A stretch of 64,000 nt of DNA from positions 1,612,001 to 1,676,000 of the forward strand of contig NZ_CP059676.1 of the NCBI RefSeq assembly GCF_014069875.1. The letters run 5' to 3'. The DNA is from Flaviflexus equikiangi (GTDB lineage: Bacteria; Actinomycetota; Actinomycetes; Actinomycetales; Actinomycetaceae). The translations under genes and the position numbers were made by a program. Below, piece after piece: positions 26,477 to 36,542 of the stretch (within the stretch, counting starts at the first letter, position 1; each line of letters starts with the position of its first letter). A model generated the notes under the pieces. The model was not told where the DNA came from and searched no databases. It saw only the letters and a list, made by a program, of their open reading frames with translations.

Positions 26477-29113
26477 ATGACTGAGAACGCTTCCATCGTC
26501 ACCGGCGTGAACGCCCCCGATAAGGTCAGCCTTGACGGCCTCGAAACCAAGTGGGGAACCACGTGGGAGGAGAACGGCACCTATTCGTATGAGCTGACGG
26601 ACCGTGAGAACACGTATTCGATCGACACTCCCCCGCCGACCGTCTCGGGCTCCCTCCATGTGGGCCACGTCTTCTCCTACACGCACACGGATGTCATCGC
26701 CCGCTACAAGCGCATGACAGGCAAGCACGTGTTCTACCCCATGGGCTGGGACGACAACGGGCTGCCGACCGAGCGCCGCGTCCAGAACTATTACGGCGTG
26801 CGATGCGATCCGTCCCTCCCCTACGAGGAGAACTTCGTCCCCCCGCACGACGGTGGGGATGGGAAGTCCATCAAGTATGCGGACCAGAAGCCGATCTCGC
26901 GGCGCAACTTCATCGAACTGTGCTGGAAGCTGACCGCTGAGGATGAGGCCCAGTTCGAGCACCTGTGGCGTGCACTCGGGCTCTCCATCGACTGGAAGCA
27001 GAACTATCAGACGATCGGCGCGAAGGCACAGAAGGTCGCCCAGGCGGCTTTCCTGCGGAACCTCGAGCGCGGGGAGGCCTATCAGGCTCAGGCTCCGGGC
27101 CTGTGGGACGTGACGTTCCAGACGGCTGTCGCCCAGGCAGAGCTGGAAGCACGCGAATACCCCGGCGCTTATCACAAGATCGCCTTCCACGGCGCTGACG
27201 AGGACGTGGTCATCGAGACGACCCGGCCCGAGCTCCTGCCCGCCTGCGTCGCCCTTATCGCCCACCCTGACGACGAGCGCTACCAGCACCTGTTCGGCAC
27301 GACCGTGACGTCCCCCGTGTTCGGGGTCGAGCTGCCCGTCCTCGCTCATCCCGCAGCCGAGAAGGACAAGGGCGCCGGCATCGCCATGTGCTGCACGTTC
27401 GGCGATCTCACCGACGTCCAGTGGTGGCGCGAGCTCTCCCTTCCCATGCGCTCGATCCTCAACCGGGACGGCCGCATCGTCGCCGAGACACCCGAGTGGA
27501 TCACCTCCGCCTCTGGCATCGCCCTCTACGGGGAGATGGCGGGGAAGACGATCTTCTCCGCCCGCAAGGCTGTCGTCGAGAAGCTCGCGGAGACGGGTGA
27601 GATGATCGGCGAACCGGTCAACACCCAGCGCATGACCAACTTCTTCGAGAAGGGCGACAAGCCGCTCGAGATCGTCACGTCCCGCCAGTGGTATATCCGC
27701 AACGGCGGACGTCCCTACACCGAGTCGAACGGCAAGGATCTGCAGGAGAACCTGCTCGCGGCCGGCCAGGAGCTGAACTTCGTCCCGGACTTCATGCGCG
27801 TGCGCTACGACAACTGGACGAAGGGCCTCAACACGGACTGGCTCGTCTCCCGCCAGCGCTTCTTCGGCGTCCCCATTCCCGTCTGGTATCGCGTCGACGA
27901 GGCGGGCGAACCCGACTACAGCTCCGTCATCGCACCCCGCGAGGATCAGCTTCCCATCGATCCGTCGAGTGACGTCCCCGATGGATTCACCGAGGATCAG
28001 CGCGGCACTCCCGGCGGGTTCGTCGGCGAAGTCGACATCATGGACACGTGGGCGACCTCATCCATGAGCCCCCAGATCGCGACGGGATGGCTCACGGACG
28101 AGAAGCTCTTCGAGGCAACGTATCCGATGGACCTGCGCCCCCAGGGCCAGGACATCATCCGCACCTGGCTGTTCTCCTCCATGGTCCGCGCCCACCTCGA
28201 GTTCGGCGGCCTGCCCTGGAAGAACGCCGCGATCTCCGGCTGGATCCTCGACCCCGACCGCAAGAAGATGTCGAAGTCGAAGGGCAACGTCGTCACGCCC
28301 ATGGGCCTGCTCGAGAAGCACTCCTCGGACGGGGTGCGCTACTGGGCCGCCTCGGCCCGCCTCGGCACGGACGCCGCCTTCGAAGAGAACCAGATGAAGA
28401 TCGGCCGCCGTCTCGCCATCAAACTCCTCAACGCCTCGAAGTTCGCGCTGACGATGGGAGGGGACGAGGTCGAGTTCAACCCGGCCAAGATCGTCCTCGA
28501 TGTGGATCGCGCGATGATCGCGAAGATCGCGCGCGTCGTCGCGGACGCGACGGAAGCGCTCGAAGCCTACGATCACACGAAGGCTCTCGAGGTGACCGAA
28601 TCGGCCTTCTGGTCGTTCTGCGACGACTACCTCGAGCTGGTCAAGGATCGCGCCTACAACCGTGACAACCAGTTCGCCCTGGCGCAGACGGAGTCGGCAC
28701 GAGCCGCTCTCGCACTCTCCGTCGATGCGTTCGTCCGCCTCCTCGCCCCCTTCATCCCGTTCGCTGCCGAAGAAGTGTGGTCATGGTATGCGGAGGGTTC
28801 CGTCCACCGCGCGTCATGGCCCGAGGCTGCTCCGCTTCTTGCAGCGGCCGCGGATGCAGACGAACAGCTCCTCACGATCGCAGGCGAAGCACTCGCCGTC
28901 CTGCGCCGCGTGAAGAGCGAGAATAAAGTGTCCCAGCGCACAACATACGCATCGGTAGCTATGATGGTTCCTGATACCCACCATGAGCAGATCAACGCGG
29001 TCCTCCCAGACCTGCGCCACGCCGCTCATGTTCGAGGCCCGCTCGATATCGTCACCGGTGATGCGATTGCCGTCGACCGATACGAGCTGGACCCCGCACC
29101 GGCAAAGAACTAG
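26477..29113 (+). CDS. valS: Valyl-tRNA synthetase
   Basis: 878 residues, class I. HVGH at 61-64 in SGSLHVGHVFSYTHTD and KKMSKSKGN near residue 600; the WDDNGLPTERRVQNYYGVRCDP segment marks the archaeal/rickettsial-like form found in some actinobacteria, which lacks the C-terminal coiled-coil arm of E. coli ValRS. An editing domain lies in between. The leader before ATG is about 60 bases and holds a TATGAA hexamer but no clear Shine-Dalgarno sequence. Confidence 0.96.
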   Translation: MTENASIVTGVNAPDKVSLDGLETKWGTTWEENGTYSYELTDRENTYSIDTPPPTVSGSLHVGHVFSYTHTDVIARYKRMTGKHVFYPMGWDDNGLPTERRVQNYYGVRCDPSLPYEENFVPPHDGGDGKSIKYADQKPISRRNFIELCWKLTAEDEAQFEHLWRALGLSIDWKQNYQTIGAKAQKVAQAAFLRNLERGEAYQAQAPGLWDVTFQTAVAQAELEAREYPGAYHKIAFHGADEDVVIETTRPELLPACVALIAHPDDERYQHLFGTTVTSPVFGVELPVLAHPAAEKDKGAGIAMCCTFGDLTDVQWWRELSLPMRSILNRDGRIVAETPEWITSASGIALYGEMAGKTIFSARKAVVEKLAETGEMIGEPVNTQRMTNFFEKGDKPLEIVTSRQWYIRNGGRPYTESNGKDLQENLLAAGQELNFVPDFMRVRYDNWTKGLNTDWLVSRQRFFGVPIPVWYRVDEAGEPDYSSVIAPREDQLPIDPSSDVPDGFTEDQRGTPGGFVGEVDIMDTWATSSMSPQIATGWLTDEKLFEATYPMDLRPQGQDIIRTWLFSSMVRAHLEFGGLPWKNAAISGWILDPDRKKMSKSKGNVVTPMGLLEKHSSDGVRYWAASARLGTDAAFEENQMKIGRRLAIKLLNASKFALTMGGDEVEFNPAKIVLDVDRAMIAKIARVVADATEALEAYDHTKALEVTESAFWSFCDDYLELVKDRAYNRDNQFALAQTESARAALALSVDAFVRLLAPFIPFAAEEVWSWYAEGSVHRASWPEAAPLLAAAADADEQLLTIAGEALAVLRRVKSENKVSQRTTYASVAMMVPDTHHEQINAVLPDLRHAAHVRGPLDIVTGDAIAVDRYELDPAPAKN

Positions 29114-29145
29114 GCACCAGCCCACTGATGGGCGGGAAGGCAACC

Positions 29146-30984
29146 ATGACAGAACACGACCGCCCAGTCAGTTACACGGAGGCAAACGTCACGATCGCGG
29201 AGGAGCATAATCTCGCGAAGCTTCTCCGCGATCGGGTCGAGGAACGCCCCAACCAGGTCGCTATCGAATTCAAGTCGGCACTCGGCGAGAGCTGGAACCC
29301 GATCACGTACCGGCAGTTCGAGGACAATGTCCGCGCACTGGCCCGCGGATTCGTTGCCCTCGGGCTGCAGCCCGGGGAGCGTGTCGGCATCATGTCTCCC
29401 ACGCGCTACGAGTGGAGCCTCATCGATTTTGCGCTGTGGTATGCGGGAGCGTCCGGCATCCCCATCTACGAGACATCGTCCCGAAGCCAGGCTGAATGGA
29501 TCCTCTCCGACTCGGCCTGCAGGTTCGTCATCGTCGAGAACACGGCCCTGCGCGACACTGTCACCCCGCTCGTGGAGAGCGTCGAATCGCTCGAGAAGGT
29601 CTTCGTCATCGACGACGACTGCGTCGGAGAGCTGATGCGCCTGGGCGAGAGCCTCGACCTTGCGCAGGCCGATCGGGAGATCGACTCCCGTATCGCGGCC
29701 ACGACTGCCAGCGATATCGCGACGATCATCTACACGTCCGGAACGACAGGCCGCCCGAAGGGTGTTGAGCTCACCCACCGGAACCTGCTGCACGTGGTGA
29801 TCAACGGCCCGGCAGACCCGGAGCTGAACAAGATCATCGCCCACCCCACAGCGAAGACCCTCCTCTTCCTCCCCATGGCTCACGTGTTCGCACGTTTCGT
29901 CTCCATTCTCGCGCTCGAGGCGGGCGCCGTCCTCGGCCACTCCCCCGACACGAAGAATCTCGTGGCGGACATGCAGTCGTTCAAACCCACCTTTGTCCTC
30001 GCCGTGCCCCGCGTGTTCGAGAAGGTGTACAACGCGGCAGACGCGAAGGCGAACGCCTCCAAGGTGAAGGGCCCGATCTTCCGCCGCTTCGCGAAAGTCG
30101 CCATCGCCTACTCTCGGGCCCTCCAGACGCCCGAGGGCCCGAGCCCCGTCCTCAAGGCACAGCATCACCTGGGTGAGAAGCTCGTGTACTCGACGCTGAA
30201 GGAGCTCCTGGGCGGAGAACTCACGAACTCGATCTCTGGCGGCGGCCCGCTCGGCGAACGCCTCGGACACTTCTTCCGCGGCGCTGGCATCACCATCTAT
30301 GAAGGCTACGGGCTGACAGAGACTTCGGCTCCGACGACCGTCAACCGTCCAGGGAACCTCAAGGTCGGGACGATCGGCCCCGCCTACCCCGGCGCGCTCG
30401 TCGCCATCGATACCGACGGCGAGATCCTCGTCAAGGGCGATCATGTCTTCGCGGGCTACCACAACAATGAGGAAGCAACCCGTGAGTCGTTCACCGAGGA
30501 CGGCTGGTTCAAGACCGGGGACCTGGGGTCGATGGACGACGAAGGCTACGTGACGATCACGGGACGCAAGAAGGAGATCATCGTGACAGCGGGCGGCAAG
30601 AACGTCGCGCCCGCTGTCCTCGAGGACAGGCTCCGCGGCCACCCCATCGTCTCCCAGGTTGTCGTTGTCGGCGACAACCGTCCCTTCATCGGCGCCCTCG
30701 TCACCCTCGACGCGGACATGCTGCCCGGCTGGCTCTCCAACAAGGGCCTCCCGCCCATGACGATCGACGAAGCCGCCGAGAACCCCCAGGTCATCGCCGC
30801 TCTCGACAAGGCCGTCACCCGAGCCAACGAAGCAGTGTCACGTGCGGAGTCGATCAGGAAGTTCAACATCCTCACGACCGATTTCACGGTCGACAACGAC
30901 TACCTGACTCCCTCCCTCAAGGTGAAGCGCCACAAGGTTCTCACCGACTTCGAGAACGAGATCGAGAAGATCTACACGCGCTGA
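29146..30984 (+). CDS. Long-chain fatty-acid-CoA ligase (FadD15 type)
   Basis: 612 residues, AMP-forming. Activates fatty acids to acyl-CoA. P-loop-like YTSGTTGRPKGVE, GYGLTETSAPTTVN, the hinge motif KTGDLGSMDDEGYVTITGRKKEII and VTAGGKNVAP are all present. Start ATG 29146 has GGGAAGG five bases upstream; another ATG 18 bases earlier lacks one. 32 bases downstream of valS. A hairpin terminator follows. Closest in architecture to mycobacterial FadD15-like ligases involved in membrane lipid supply. Confidence 0.93.
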   Translation: MTEHDRPVSYTEANVTIAEEHNLAKLLRDRVEERPNQVAIEFKSALGESWNPITYRQFEDNVRALARGFVALGLQPGERVGIMSPTRYEWSLIDFALWYAGASGIPIYETSSRSQAEWILSDSACRFVIVENTALRDTVTPLVESVESLEKVFVIDDDCVGELMRLGESLDLAQADREIDSRIAATTASDIATIIYTSGTTGRPKGVELTHRNLLHVVINGPADPELNKIIAHPTAKTLLFLPMAHVFARFVSILALEAGAVLGHSPDTKNLVADMQSFKPTFVLAVPRVFEKVYNAADAKANASKVKGPIFRRFAKVAIAYSRALQTPEGPSPVLKAQHHLGEKLVYSTLKELLGGELTNSISGGGPLGERLGHFFRGAGITIYEGYGLTETSAPTTVNRPGNLKVGTIGPAYPGALVAIDTDGEILVKGDHVFAGYHNNEEATRESFTEDGWFKTGDLGSMDDEGYVTITGRKKEIIVTAGGKNVAPAVLEDRLRGHPIVSQVVVVGDNRPFIGALVTLDADMLPGWLSNKGLPPMTIDEAAENPQVIAALDKAVTRANEAVSRAESIRKFNILTTDFTVDNDYLTPSLKVKRHKVLTDFENEIEKIYTR

Positions 30985-31008
30985 TCCTGCCACGCGGGGC
31001 AGAAGCAT

Positions 31009-31041
31009 TCGGGCCGTGGTGGCAGTGTCGCCGCGGCCCGA
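31009..31041. terminator. Terminator after fadD
   Basis: Eleven-bp stem (31009-31019 with 31031-31041, one T-G wobble), 11-base loop, followed by a short pyrimidine run TCCTTTCC on the plus strand. Confidence 0.6.
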
Positions 31042-31404
31042 TCCTTTCCAGCGACCTCGGGAATCACTCCTGCGGTGCAGGCTTGCGAACCGGTCAGGAT
31101 ACGCCTTCTATCCGGCCTCCCGCAGATCACCGGTCCGTCGACAGTGGGTGGGTGTGGACGCTGTCCTAGATTTCTCGATTGCAGTGGGGAGCACTGACAG
31201 CCCATCACACGGAACTCTCGCGTCCTCGTCCTGGTCCGCTTCCCACCCGGGCTTCACGTGGTCCGTGATGAGCGAGGGAAGGACAATGAGAGAGCTTCCG
31301 CGGGAATAAGGACGACCTCGTGAGGCCGCAGACCTATCGTCGTTCACATGGGGAACATGCGACGGATTCGCGACCATCCTGGAGCTGGAAGAGAATGGAA
31401 GCGT
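31042..31404. other. Unassigned 363-base region
   Basis: No gene, tRNA or known RNA family recognised between the fadD terminator and the end of the chorismate mutase gene. Short frames on both strands (for example 31016-31309 on plus) have no family signature and no ribosome site. A CCTGC/GCAGG mini-hairpin occurs near 31072. Confidence 0.4.
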
Positions 31405-31704
31405 CTACTTCTTCTCCGCGAACTCTTCGTGGTGGCGGATCACTTCGGTGACGATGAACTTGAGAAACTTCTCCGCAAAGACGGGGTCGAGGCCCGAGTC
31501 TTCTGCGAGAGCTCGCAAACGCTGGATCTGGCGCTCTTCACGGCCGGGATCGGATGCTGGTAGGCCGAGTTCGGCTTTGAGCCGCCCGACCTGCTGGGTG
31601 CACCGAAATCTCTCGGCAAGGATATGGATCAAGGCGGCGTCGATGTTGTCGATGCTCTCTCGTGCACTGCGAAGACCCTCTGGCAGGCCGTCTGGTTCGC
31701 TCAC
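31405..31704 (-). CDS. Chorismate mutase, AroQ type
   Basis: 99 residues, all-helical AroQ fold. Converts chorismate to prephenate for Phe/Tyr synthesis. Conserved residues include Arg in LRSARESIDNIDAALIHILAERF, Lys in RLKAELGLPASDPGREERQIQRL and Glu in the third helix. A cytoplasmic monofunctional form typical of actinobacteria, which usually works with DAHP synthase. It begins eight bases after the clpX stop, so it is probably co-transcribed with clpX. Confidence 0.92.
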   Translation of the reverse strand: MSEPDGLPEGLRSARESIDNIDAALIHILAERFRCTQQVGRLKAELGLPASDPGREERQIQRLRALAEDSGLDPVFAEKFLKFIVTEVIRHHEEFAEKK

Positions 31705-31712
31705 TGGTCTCC

Positions 31713-32969
31713 CTAGGCTGACTTCTTCGAACGCTTGTGGACGTAGGTCGGCTCCCCGCCATCCAACGTCTTGTCATCAATGATGACGCGTTCGATGTCT
31801 GTACGCGAGGGGATCTCAAACATGAGCTCGCGAAGCAGGCTTTCGAGGATCGAGCGGAGCCCGCGAGCACCTGTGCCGCGTTCCAGTGCCTTCTCCGCGA
31901 TTCTCGTCAGCGCATCATCCGTGAACTCGAGCTCCACTCCGTCGAGCTCGAACATCTTCTGATACTGCTTGGCGAGGGCGTTCCTCGGCTCAGTCAGGAT
32001 CCTCACGAGGTCATCGACGTCGAGGGCGTTGACTGTCGCGATGACAGGAAGCCGGCCGACGAGCTCGGGAATGAGACCGAACTTGTGCAGATCGTCGGGT
32101 TCCACGTCACGGATCAGCTCCGATGAGGCGTCGTGGCTCGACAGTTCGGAGCCGAAGCCGATCGACCGGCGTCCGCTGCGTGCAGAGACGATCTCCTCCA
32201 TGCCGGCGAAGGCTCCGGCAACGATGAAAAGGACGTTCGTCGTGTCGATCTGGACGAACTCCTGATGAGGGTGCTTGCGTCCGCCCTGCGGGGGCACCGA
32301 AGCAACCGTGCCCTCGATGATCTTGAGAAGGGCCTGCTGGACGCCCTCACCCGAGACGTCACGCGTGATCGAGGGGTTCTCAGACTTCCGCGAGATCTTG
32401 TCGATCTCATCGATGTAGATGATGCCTTGGGCGGCGCGATCCGTGTCGCCATCGGCTGCCTGGATGAGCTTGAGGAGAATGTTCTCCACGTCCTCGCCGA
32501 CGTAGCCGGCCTCCGTCAGAGACGTCGCGTCAGCAATCGCGAACGGGACGTCGAGCATGCGGGCGAGAGACTGGGCAAGATAGGTTTTGCCCGTGCCTGT
32601 TGGGCCGATGAGGAGAATGTTCGATTTCCCGATCTCGACAGGGTCATCGCCCTTCTTCGGCACTTCCAGCCCGGAACGCACTCTCTTGTAATGGTTGTAC
32701 ACGGCGACAGCAAGGGTGCGCTTCGCACCGTCCTGGCCGACGACGAATTCGTTGAGGAAGTCGAAGATCTCCTTCGGCTTGGGAAGCGCCTCGAGGGAGA
32801 ACTCTGTCTCCTCCTGTCCGAGTTCTTCAGCAATGATCTCGTTGCAGAGCTCGATGCACTCGTTGCAGATGTAGGCCCCAGAGCCGGTGATCAATTTCTT
32901 GACCTGGCGCTGCGACTTCTGGCAGAACGAGCATTTGAGCATGTCAGCTGCATCGGCAGTCCGAGCCAT
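31713..32969 (-). CDS. clpX: ClpX, unfoldase of the Clp protease
   Basis: AAA+ ATPase that unfolds tagged substrates and feeds ClpP. 418 residues. N-terminal zinc-binding domain with Cys13, 16, 35 and 38 (CSFC, CNEC), Walker A GPTGTGKT, Walker [11 protein letters not shown], sensor/RKH region and a C-terminal lid. ATG 32969 follows GGGGAGG; upstream codons are out. Transcribed after clpP1-clpP2 on the same strand, but a terminator hairpin lies between, so clpX likely also has its own promoter. Confidence 0.98.
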   Translation of the reverse strand: MARTADAADMLKCSFCQKSQRQVKKLITGSGAYICNECIELCNEIIAEELGQEETEFSLEALPKPKEIFDFLNEFVVGQDGAKRTLAVAVYNHYKRVRSGLEVPKKGDDPVEIGKSNILLIGPTGTGKTYLAQSLARMLDVPFAIADATSLTEAGYVGEDVENILLKLIQAADGDTDRAAQGIIYIDEIDKISRKSENPSITRDVSGEGVQQALLKIIEGTVASVPPQGGRKHPHQEFVQIDTTNVLFIVAGAFAGMEEIVSARSGRRSIGFGSELSSHDASSELIRDVEPDDLHKFGLIPELVGRLPVIATVNALDVDDLVRILTEPRNALAKQYQKMFELDGVELEFTDDALTRIAEKALERGTGARGLRSILESLLRELMFEIPSRTDIERVIIDDKTLDGGEPTYVHKRSKKSA

Positions 32970-33037
32970 AGTTACCTCCCCTGAACTCTCACTAACTCTA
33001 GCGACAACCGTACTCGTGTGCGAATGCACCACGCGGA

Positions 33038-33061
33038 AACGGGAGCCTTCAGGCTCCCGTT
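33038..33061. terminator. Terminator between clpP2 and clpX
   Basis: Perfect 10-bp stem (33038-33047 with 33052-33061, loop of four) 13 bases after the clpP2 stop; on the minus strand the stem is followed by TTCC. Confidence 0.7.
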
Positions 33062-33074
33062 CCGTTGTTCGATG

Positions 33075-33740
33075 CTAGGCTTCGATGCGCTTCGGCTTTC
33101 GCGAGGTCAAGACCTCGTCGACAAGACCGTATTCCTTCGCCTGCTGGGCGGTCAGAATCTTGTCCCGATCAATATCCTTCGAGACCTCTTCCTTCGTCTT
33201 GCCGGAGTGATCGGCGAGAGTCTGCTCAAGCCAGTCCCTCATGCGGTCGATCTCGTTCGCGACGATCTCGATATCCGAGGCCTGTCCCTGCACGCCCTGC
33301 ATGGCGGGCTGGTGGATGAGGACGCGTGCGTTCGGCAGTGCGAGGCGCTTGCCGGGCGCTCCTGCTGCGAGAAGCACGGCGGCCGCTGAGGCTGCCTGTC
33401 CCAGGCAGACGGTCTGCACCTCAGGCTTGATGTACTGCATCGTGTCGTAGATTGCGGTGAGCGCCGTGAAGGAGCCGCCGGGCGAGTTGATGTACATCGT
33501 GATGAGAGCATCCGGATCTTGCGACTCGAGGACGAGCAGCTGGGCCATGACGTCGTCGGCAGACGCGTCATCGACCTGGACGCCGAGGAAGATAATCCTG
33601 TCCTCGAACAGCTTCGCGTACGGGTCCTGACGCTTGTAGCCGTAAGGGGTGCGCTCCTCGAACGTGGGCAGCACGTAGCGAGATTCTGGCATGCGGGGCG
33701 CCATCATGGACGGGTAATTCACCTTGTACTCCTCATTCAC
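33075..33740 (-). CDS. clpP2: ClpP2 protease subunit
   Basis: 221 residues from GTG 33740, which overlaps the clpP1 stop by four bases (GTGA). Serine peptidase with Ser118 (GQAASAAA), His143 (LIHQP) and Asp193 (DRDK). N-terminal extension [30 protein letters not shown] is typical of actinobacterial ClpP2. It assembles with ClpP1 into a mixed tetradecamer docking ClpX/ClpC. Confidence 0.97.
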   Translation of the reverse strand: MNEEYKVNYPSMMAPRMPESRYVLPTFEERTPYGYKRQDPYAKLFEDRIIFLGVQVDDASADDVMAQLLVLESQDPDALITMYINSPGGSFTALTAIYDTMQYIKPEVQTVCLGQAASAAAVLLAAGAPGKRLALPNARVLIHQPAMQGVQGQASDIEIVANEIDRMRDWLEQTLADHSGKTKEEVSKDIDRDKILTAQQAKEYGLVDEVLTSRKPKRIEA

Positions 33741-34348
33741 TTGGTACCACCGCCGCCGGCCACGAGATCGGAGGTCTCGACGACATGATCGACGAACCCG
33801 TACTCGCGCGCCTCGTGCGCGGTGAACCACTTGTCGCGATCCGAATCCTCGATGATCTGCTCCACTGTCTTCCCCGTCTGCTGAGCGGTGATCTGGGACA
33901 GCTCGTGCTTCATCTTGATGATGAGATCAGCGTTGATACGAATATCTGCCGCCGTGCCGCCTGCTCCGCCGGAGGGCTGGTGCATGAGGACACGCGTGTG
34001 CGGGGTGATGTAGCGCTTGCCCGGGGTGCCGGAGGTGAGGAGGAACTGGCCCATCGACGCAGCCATGCCCATCGCGACCGTGGCGACATCGGGCTGGATG
34101 TACTTCATGGTGTCGTAGATTGCCATACCGGCCGTGACGGAGCCGCCGGGCGAGTTGATGTACAGGTAGATATCTTCCTCAGGATCCTCTGCGGCGAGCA
34201 GAAGCATCTGGGCGCAGATCGAGTTCGCAATATCGTCGCGAACCTCGGATCCGAGCCAGATGATGCGTTCCTTGAGAAGGCGGTTGAAGATGTGGTCGCT
34301 CAAGCCGAGATTGCCAGCCTGGCCCTGCATCGAGGGAAGTGTGCTCAA
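33737..34348 (-). CDS. clpP1: ClpP1 protease subunit
   Basis: 203 residues. Catalytic Ser98 (GMAASMGQ), His123 (LMHQPSGG) and Asp172 (DSDRDKWF). First gene of the clpP1P2 pair, separated from tig by a terminator. Pro-peptide-like N-terminus [25 protein letters not shown]. Confidence 0.97.
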   Translation of the reverse strand: MSTLPSMQGQAGNLGLSDHIFNRLLKERIIWLGSEVRDDIANSICAQMLLLAAEDPEEDIYLYINSPGGSVTAGMAIYDTMKYIQPDVATVAMGMAASMGQFLLTSGTPGKRYITPHTRVLMHQPSGGAGGTAADIRINADLIIKMKHELSQITAQQTGKTVEQIIEDSDRDKWFTAHEAREYGFVDHVVETSDLVAGGGGTK

Positions 34349-34455
34349 TGGACAGCCTCCTGATTAAGAGTCCTTGCGTTCATTCGAGGTTAACGCACTC
34401 CCACAGCAGGACAGTCCCTCCCCTGCGTTTGTTTCGCTGATGGCGCATATGCCAA

Positions 34456-34482
34456 GGCGCCCGCGGGTTTTCCGCGGGCGCC
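34456..34482. terminator. Terminator between tig and clpP1
   Basis: Perfect 11-bp GC-rich stem (34456-34466 with 34472-34482), five-base loop, 14 bases after the tig stop on the minus strand. Confidence 0.75.
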
Positions 34483-34496
34483 TGACAGTGCAAGGA

Positions 34497-36149
34497 CTAC
34501 TTGGTCTCGTCCTCGGCTGATTCAACCTTCTTCGCCGGAGCCTTCTTGGCGGGAGCCTTCTTCGCGGCAGGCTTCTTCGCGGGAGCCTTCTTCGGAGCGG
34601 GCTTCTCCTCGCCCTCGACTTCGTCGGCCTTCTTGGCGGGGGCCTTCTTCGCGGCAGGCTTCTTCGCGGGAGCCTTCTTCGGAGCGGGCTTCTCCTCGCC
34701 CTCGGCCTCGTCGGCCTTCTTGGCGGGGGCCTTCTTCGCAGCAGGCTTCTTCGCGGGTGCCTTCTTCGGAGCCGGCTTCTCAGCCTCGGCCTCGTCGGTG
34801 GCATCGACGGTCACTGCTTCGTCAGCGGACTCGGCGACGGGTGCCTCGACGGCCTCATCGGCCGTTCCCTCGTTCTCGTCGATGATCGACTTCACGTCGA
34901 TCGGATCGCCGTTCTCGTCCACGACCTTGACCTCGCGCAGGGCAAGGATGAGGGCCTTGTTGCGGGTGAGTTCGCCTGCGAAAGCGGAGATCTGGTTCGT
35001 CTGGGCTGCGGCCTGGATGAACTGGTTGGGCTCGATCTTGTACATCTGAGCCTGCTGGACCATGAACTCGAGGAGCTCGTCCTGGCCGATCGTCACCTCA
35101 AGCTTCTCGGTGATCGCATCGAGGATCATCTGGTCGCGGAAGGTCTTCTCGGTGTCCTCACGGATCTCATCACCGTGCGGGTCACCTTCCTCCTTGCCCT
35201 CTGCTTCGAGGTGGCGCTTGATCTCAGCATCGATGACGCGGGACGGGACGGGAACCTCAAGCTGCTTGTTGAGCTCCTCGAGGAGGAGGTCGCGAGCGCC
35301 GTAGACGACGTCCGTCAGCTTGTCCTTCTCGGCAGCCGTGCGCAGGTCGGCCGTGAACTCGTCGATCGTGTCGAACTCGGAAGCGAGCTGGGCGAAATCG
35401 TCGTCAGCGTCGGGGAGCTCAGACTCCTTGACGGACTGCACGGTGACAGTCACATCGGCCTCTTCGCCCTCGTGCTCGCCACCGGCGAGAGTCGAGGTGA
35501 ACGTTGTCGTCTCGCCGGCCTGGAGGCCTTCGAGTGCTTCGTCGATGCCCTCGAGGAGGTTCCCGGAGCCGAGCTGGTAGGAGATACCGGAGACGGAGTC
35601 GACGACCTCGTCACCGATCTTCGCCTCCATGTCGATCGACACGTAGTCCTTGGGCTCAACGGGACGGGAAACGGACTTGAGAGTCGCGAAGCGCTCCCTC
35701 ATCTCCGTCATCCGAGCCTCGACGTCCTCATCGGTCACGACCGGCTTCTCGGCAGTGAGCGTGATGTCAGACAGGTTGGGGAGAGTGATCTCGGGACGAG
35801 TATCCACCGAGATCTCCACGACGAGCTTCCCGCCGGGAGCGCCCTCCATGGCCGGCCATTCCGTGATCTCGACGTCGGGCTGGCCGATCGGGGACAGCTC
35901 GTTCTCGGTGATCGCGTCCTGGTAGTACCCATCGAGGGAGTCGTTGACCGCCTGCTCGATGATGGCGGGACGGCCGATGCGGCCTTCGAGGATGCGGGTC
36001 GGGACCTTGCCGCGGCGGAAGCCCGGAATGCTAATCTGCTCGGACAGCTTCTTCGCCGCGGTATCCACGGCCGGCTTCAGCTCGTCGTACTCGACCTCGA
36101 CGGTGATCTTCACGCGGGTCGGTTCGAGCTGTTCAACGTTGCTCTTCAC
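34497..36149 (-). CDS. tig: Trigger factor with a histone H1-like Lys/Ala/Pro tail
   Basis: Ribosome-bound chaperone and prolyl isomerase. 550 residues, about 100 more than usual. Start GTG 36149 gives MKSNVEQLEPTRVKITVEVEYDELKP; GGAG lies eight bases upstream. Residues 1-140 are the ribosome-binding domain with the GFRRGKVP motif, about 155-240 the FKBP-type PPIase, then the C-terminal cradle to about 430. After an acidic linker, residues 457-550 carry three near-identical 29-residue repeats of the form EKPAPKKAPAKKPAAKKAPA plus KKADE. Such tails bind nucleic acid in H1 and HupB; here one could add rRNA or DNA affinity (inference). Confidence 0.95.
   Translation of the reverse strand: MKSNVEQLEPTRVKITVEVEYDELKPAVDTAAKKLSEQISIPGFRRGKVPTRILEGRIGRPAIIEQAVNDSLDGYYQDAITENELSPIGQPDVEITEWPAMEGAPGGKLVVEISVDTRPEITLPNLSDITLTAEKPVVTDEDVEARMTEMRERFATLKSVSRPVEPKDYVSIDMEAKIGDEVVDSVSGISYQLGSGNLLEGIDEALEGLQAGETTTFTSTLAGGEHEGEEADVTVTVQSVKESELPDADDDFAQLASEFDTIDEFTADLRTAAEKDKLTDVVYGARDLLLEELNKQLEVPVPSRVIDAEIKRHLEAEGKEEGDPHGDEIREDTEKTFRDQMILDAITEKLEVTIGQDELLEFMVQQAQMYKIEPNQFIQAAAQTNQISAFAGELTRNKALILALREVKVVDENGDPIDVKSIIDENEGTADEAVEAPVAESADEAVTVDATDEAEAEKPAPKKAPAKKPAAKKAPAKKADEAEGEEKPAPKKAPAKKPAAKKAPAKKADEVEGEEKPAPKKAPAKKPAAKKAPAKKAPAKKVESAEDETK
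34542..34781. repeat. Three tandem 87-bp coding repeats in the trigger factor tail
   Basis: Nearly identical in-frame units of 87 bases encode the Lys/Ala/Pro-rich tail repeats beginning at residues 457, 486 and 515; the third unit is incomplete. Prone to copy-number change. Confidence 0.9.
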
Positions 36150-36383
36150 GAAAGTTACTCCAGTCATAGACGGTGTGGCAGGCTGCCACCTCACGTTTTA
36201 CCTGCAACGGGTGCAGACATACCGGGTTATTCTACGACACGAAGGCCGCCAATTCCCACTGCGAGAGCCGACGGGTTGCGTACGCCACGTCCATGGGATA
36301 TCGACCGGCAGCCTGACCACAGATTTCATACCGGGATACAGGTGCATCGGTCGCGAGGATTCGCGAGAGACTCGCGGTGATGG

Positions 36384-36456
36384 TCGGGGTGGCGGGACTC
36401 GAACCCACGGCCTTCCGCTCCCAAAGCGGACGCGCTACCAACTGCGCCACACCCCG
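36384..36456 (-). tRNA. tRNA-Pro (anticodon TGG)
   Basis: Complete cloverleaf on the minus strand: acceptor CGGGGTG/CACCCCG, D arm GCGC...GCGC, anticodon stem TCCGC/GCGGA with loop TTTGGGA (anticodon TGG), T arm GTGGG TTCGAGT CCCGC, discriminator A. CCA is not encoded. Confidence 0.97.
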
Positions 36457-36542
36457 TTGCCGCCGGAGCGACTTGCCCATCTTAGGCAGTGTTGGGAGCC
36501 GATTGGAAATCGGGAGCAAAAAGTTGGTACCCTCGAACCGTT

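Noticed and set aside
31016-31309. 97-codon plus-strand frame in the unassigned region
   Set aside because: Starts inside the fadD terminator, lacks a ribosome site, and has no recognisable domain.
34542-34781. Direct repeats that could suggest a CRISPR array or non-coding VNTR
   Set aside because: The units are in frame within tig, have no unique spacers, and encode a regular Lys/Ala/Pro protein repeat.
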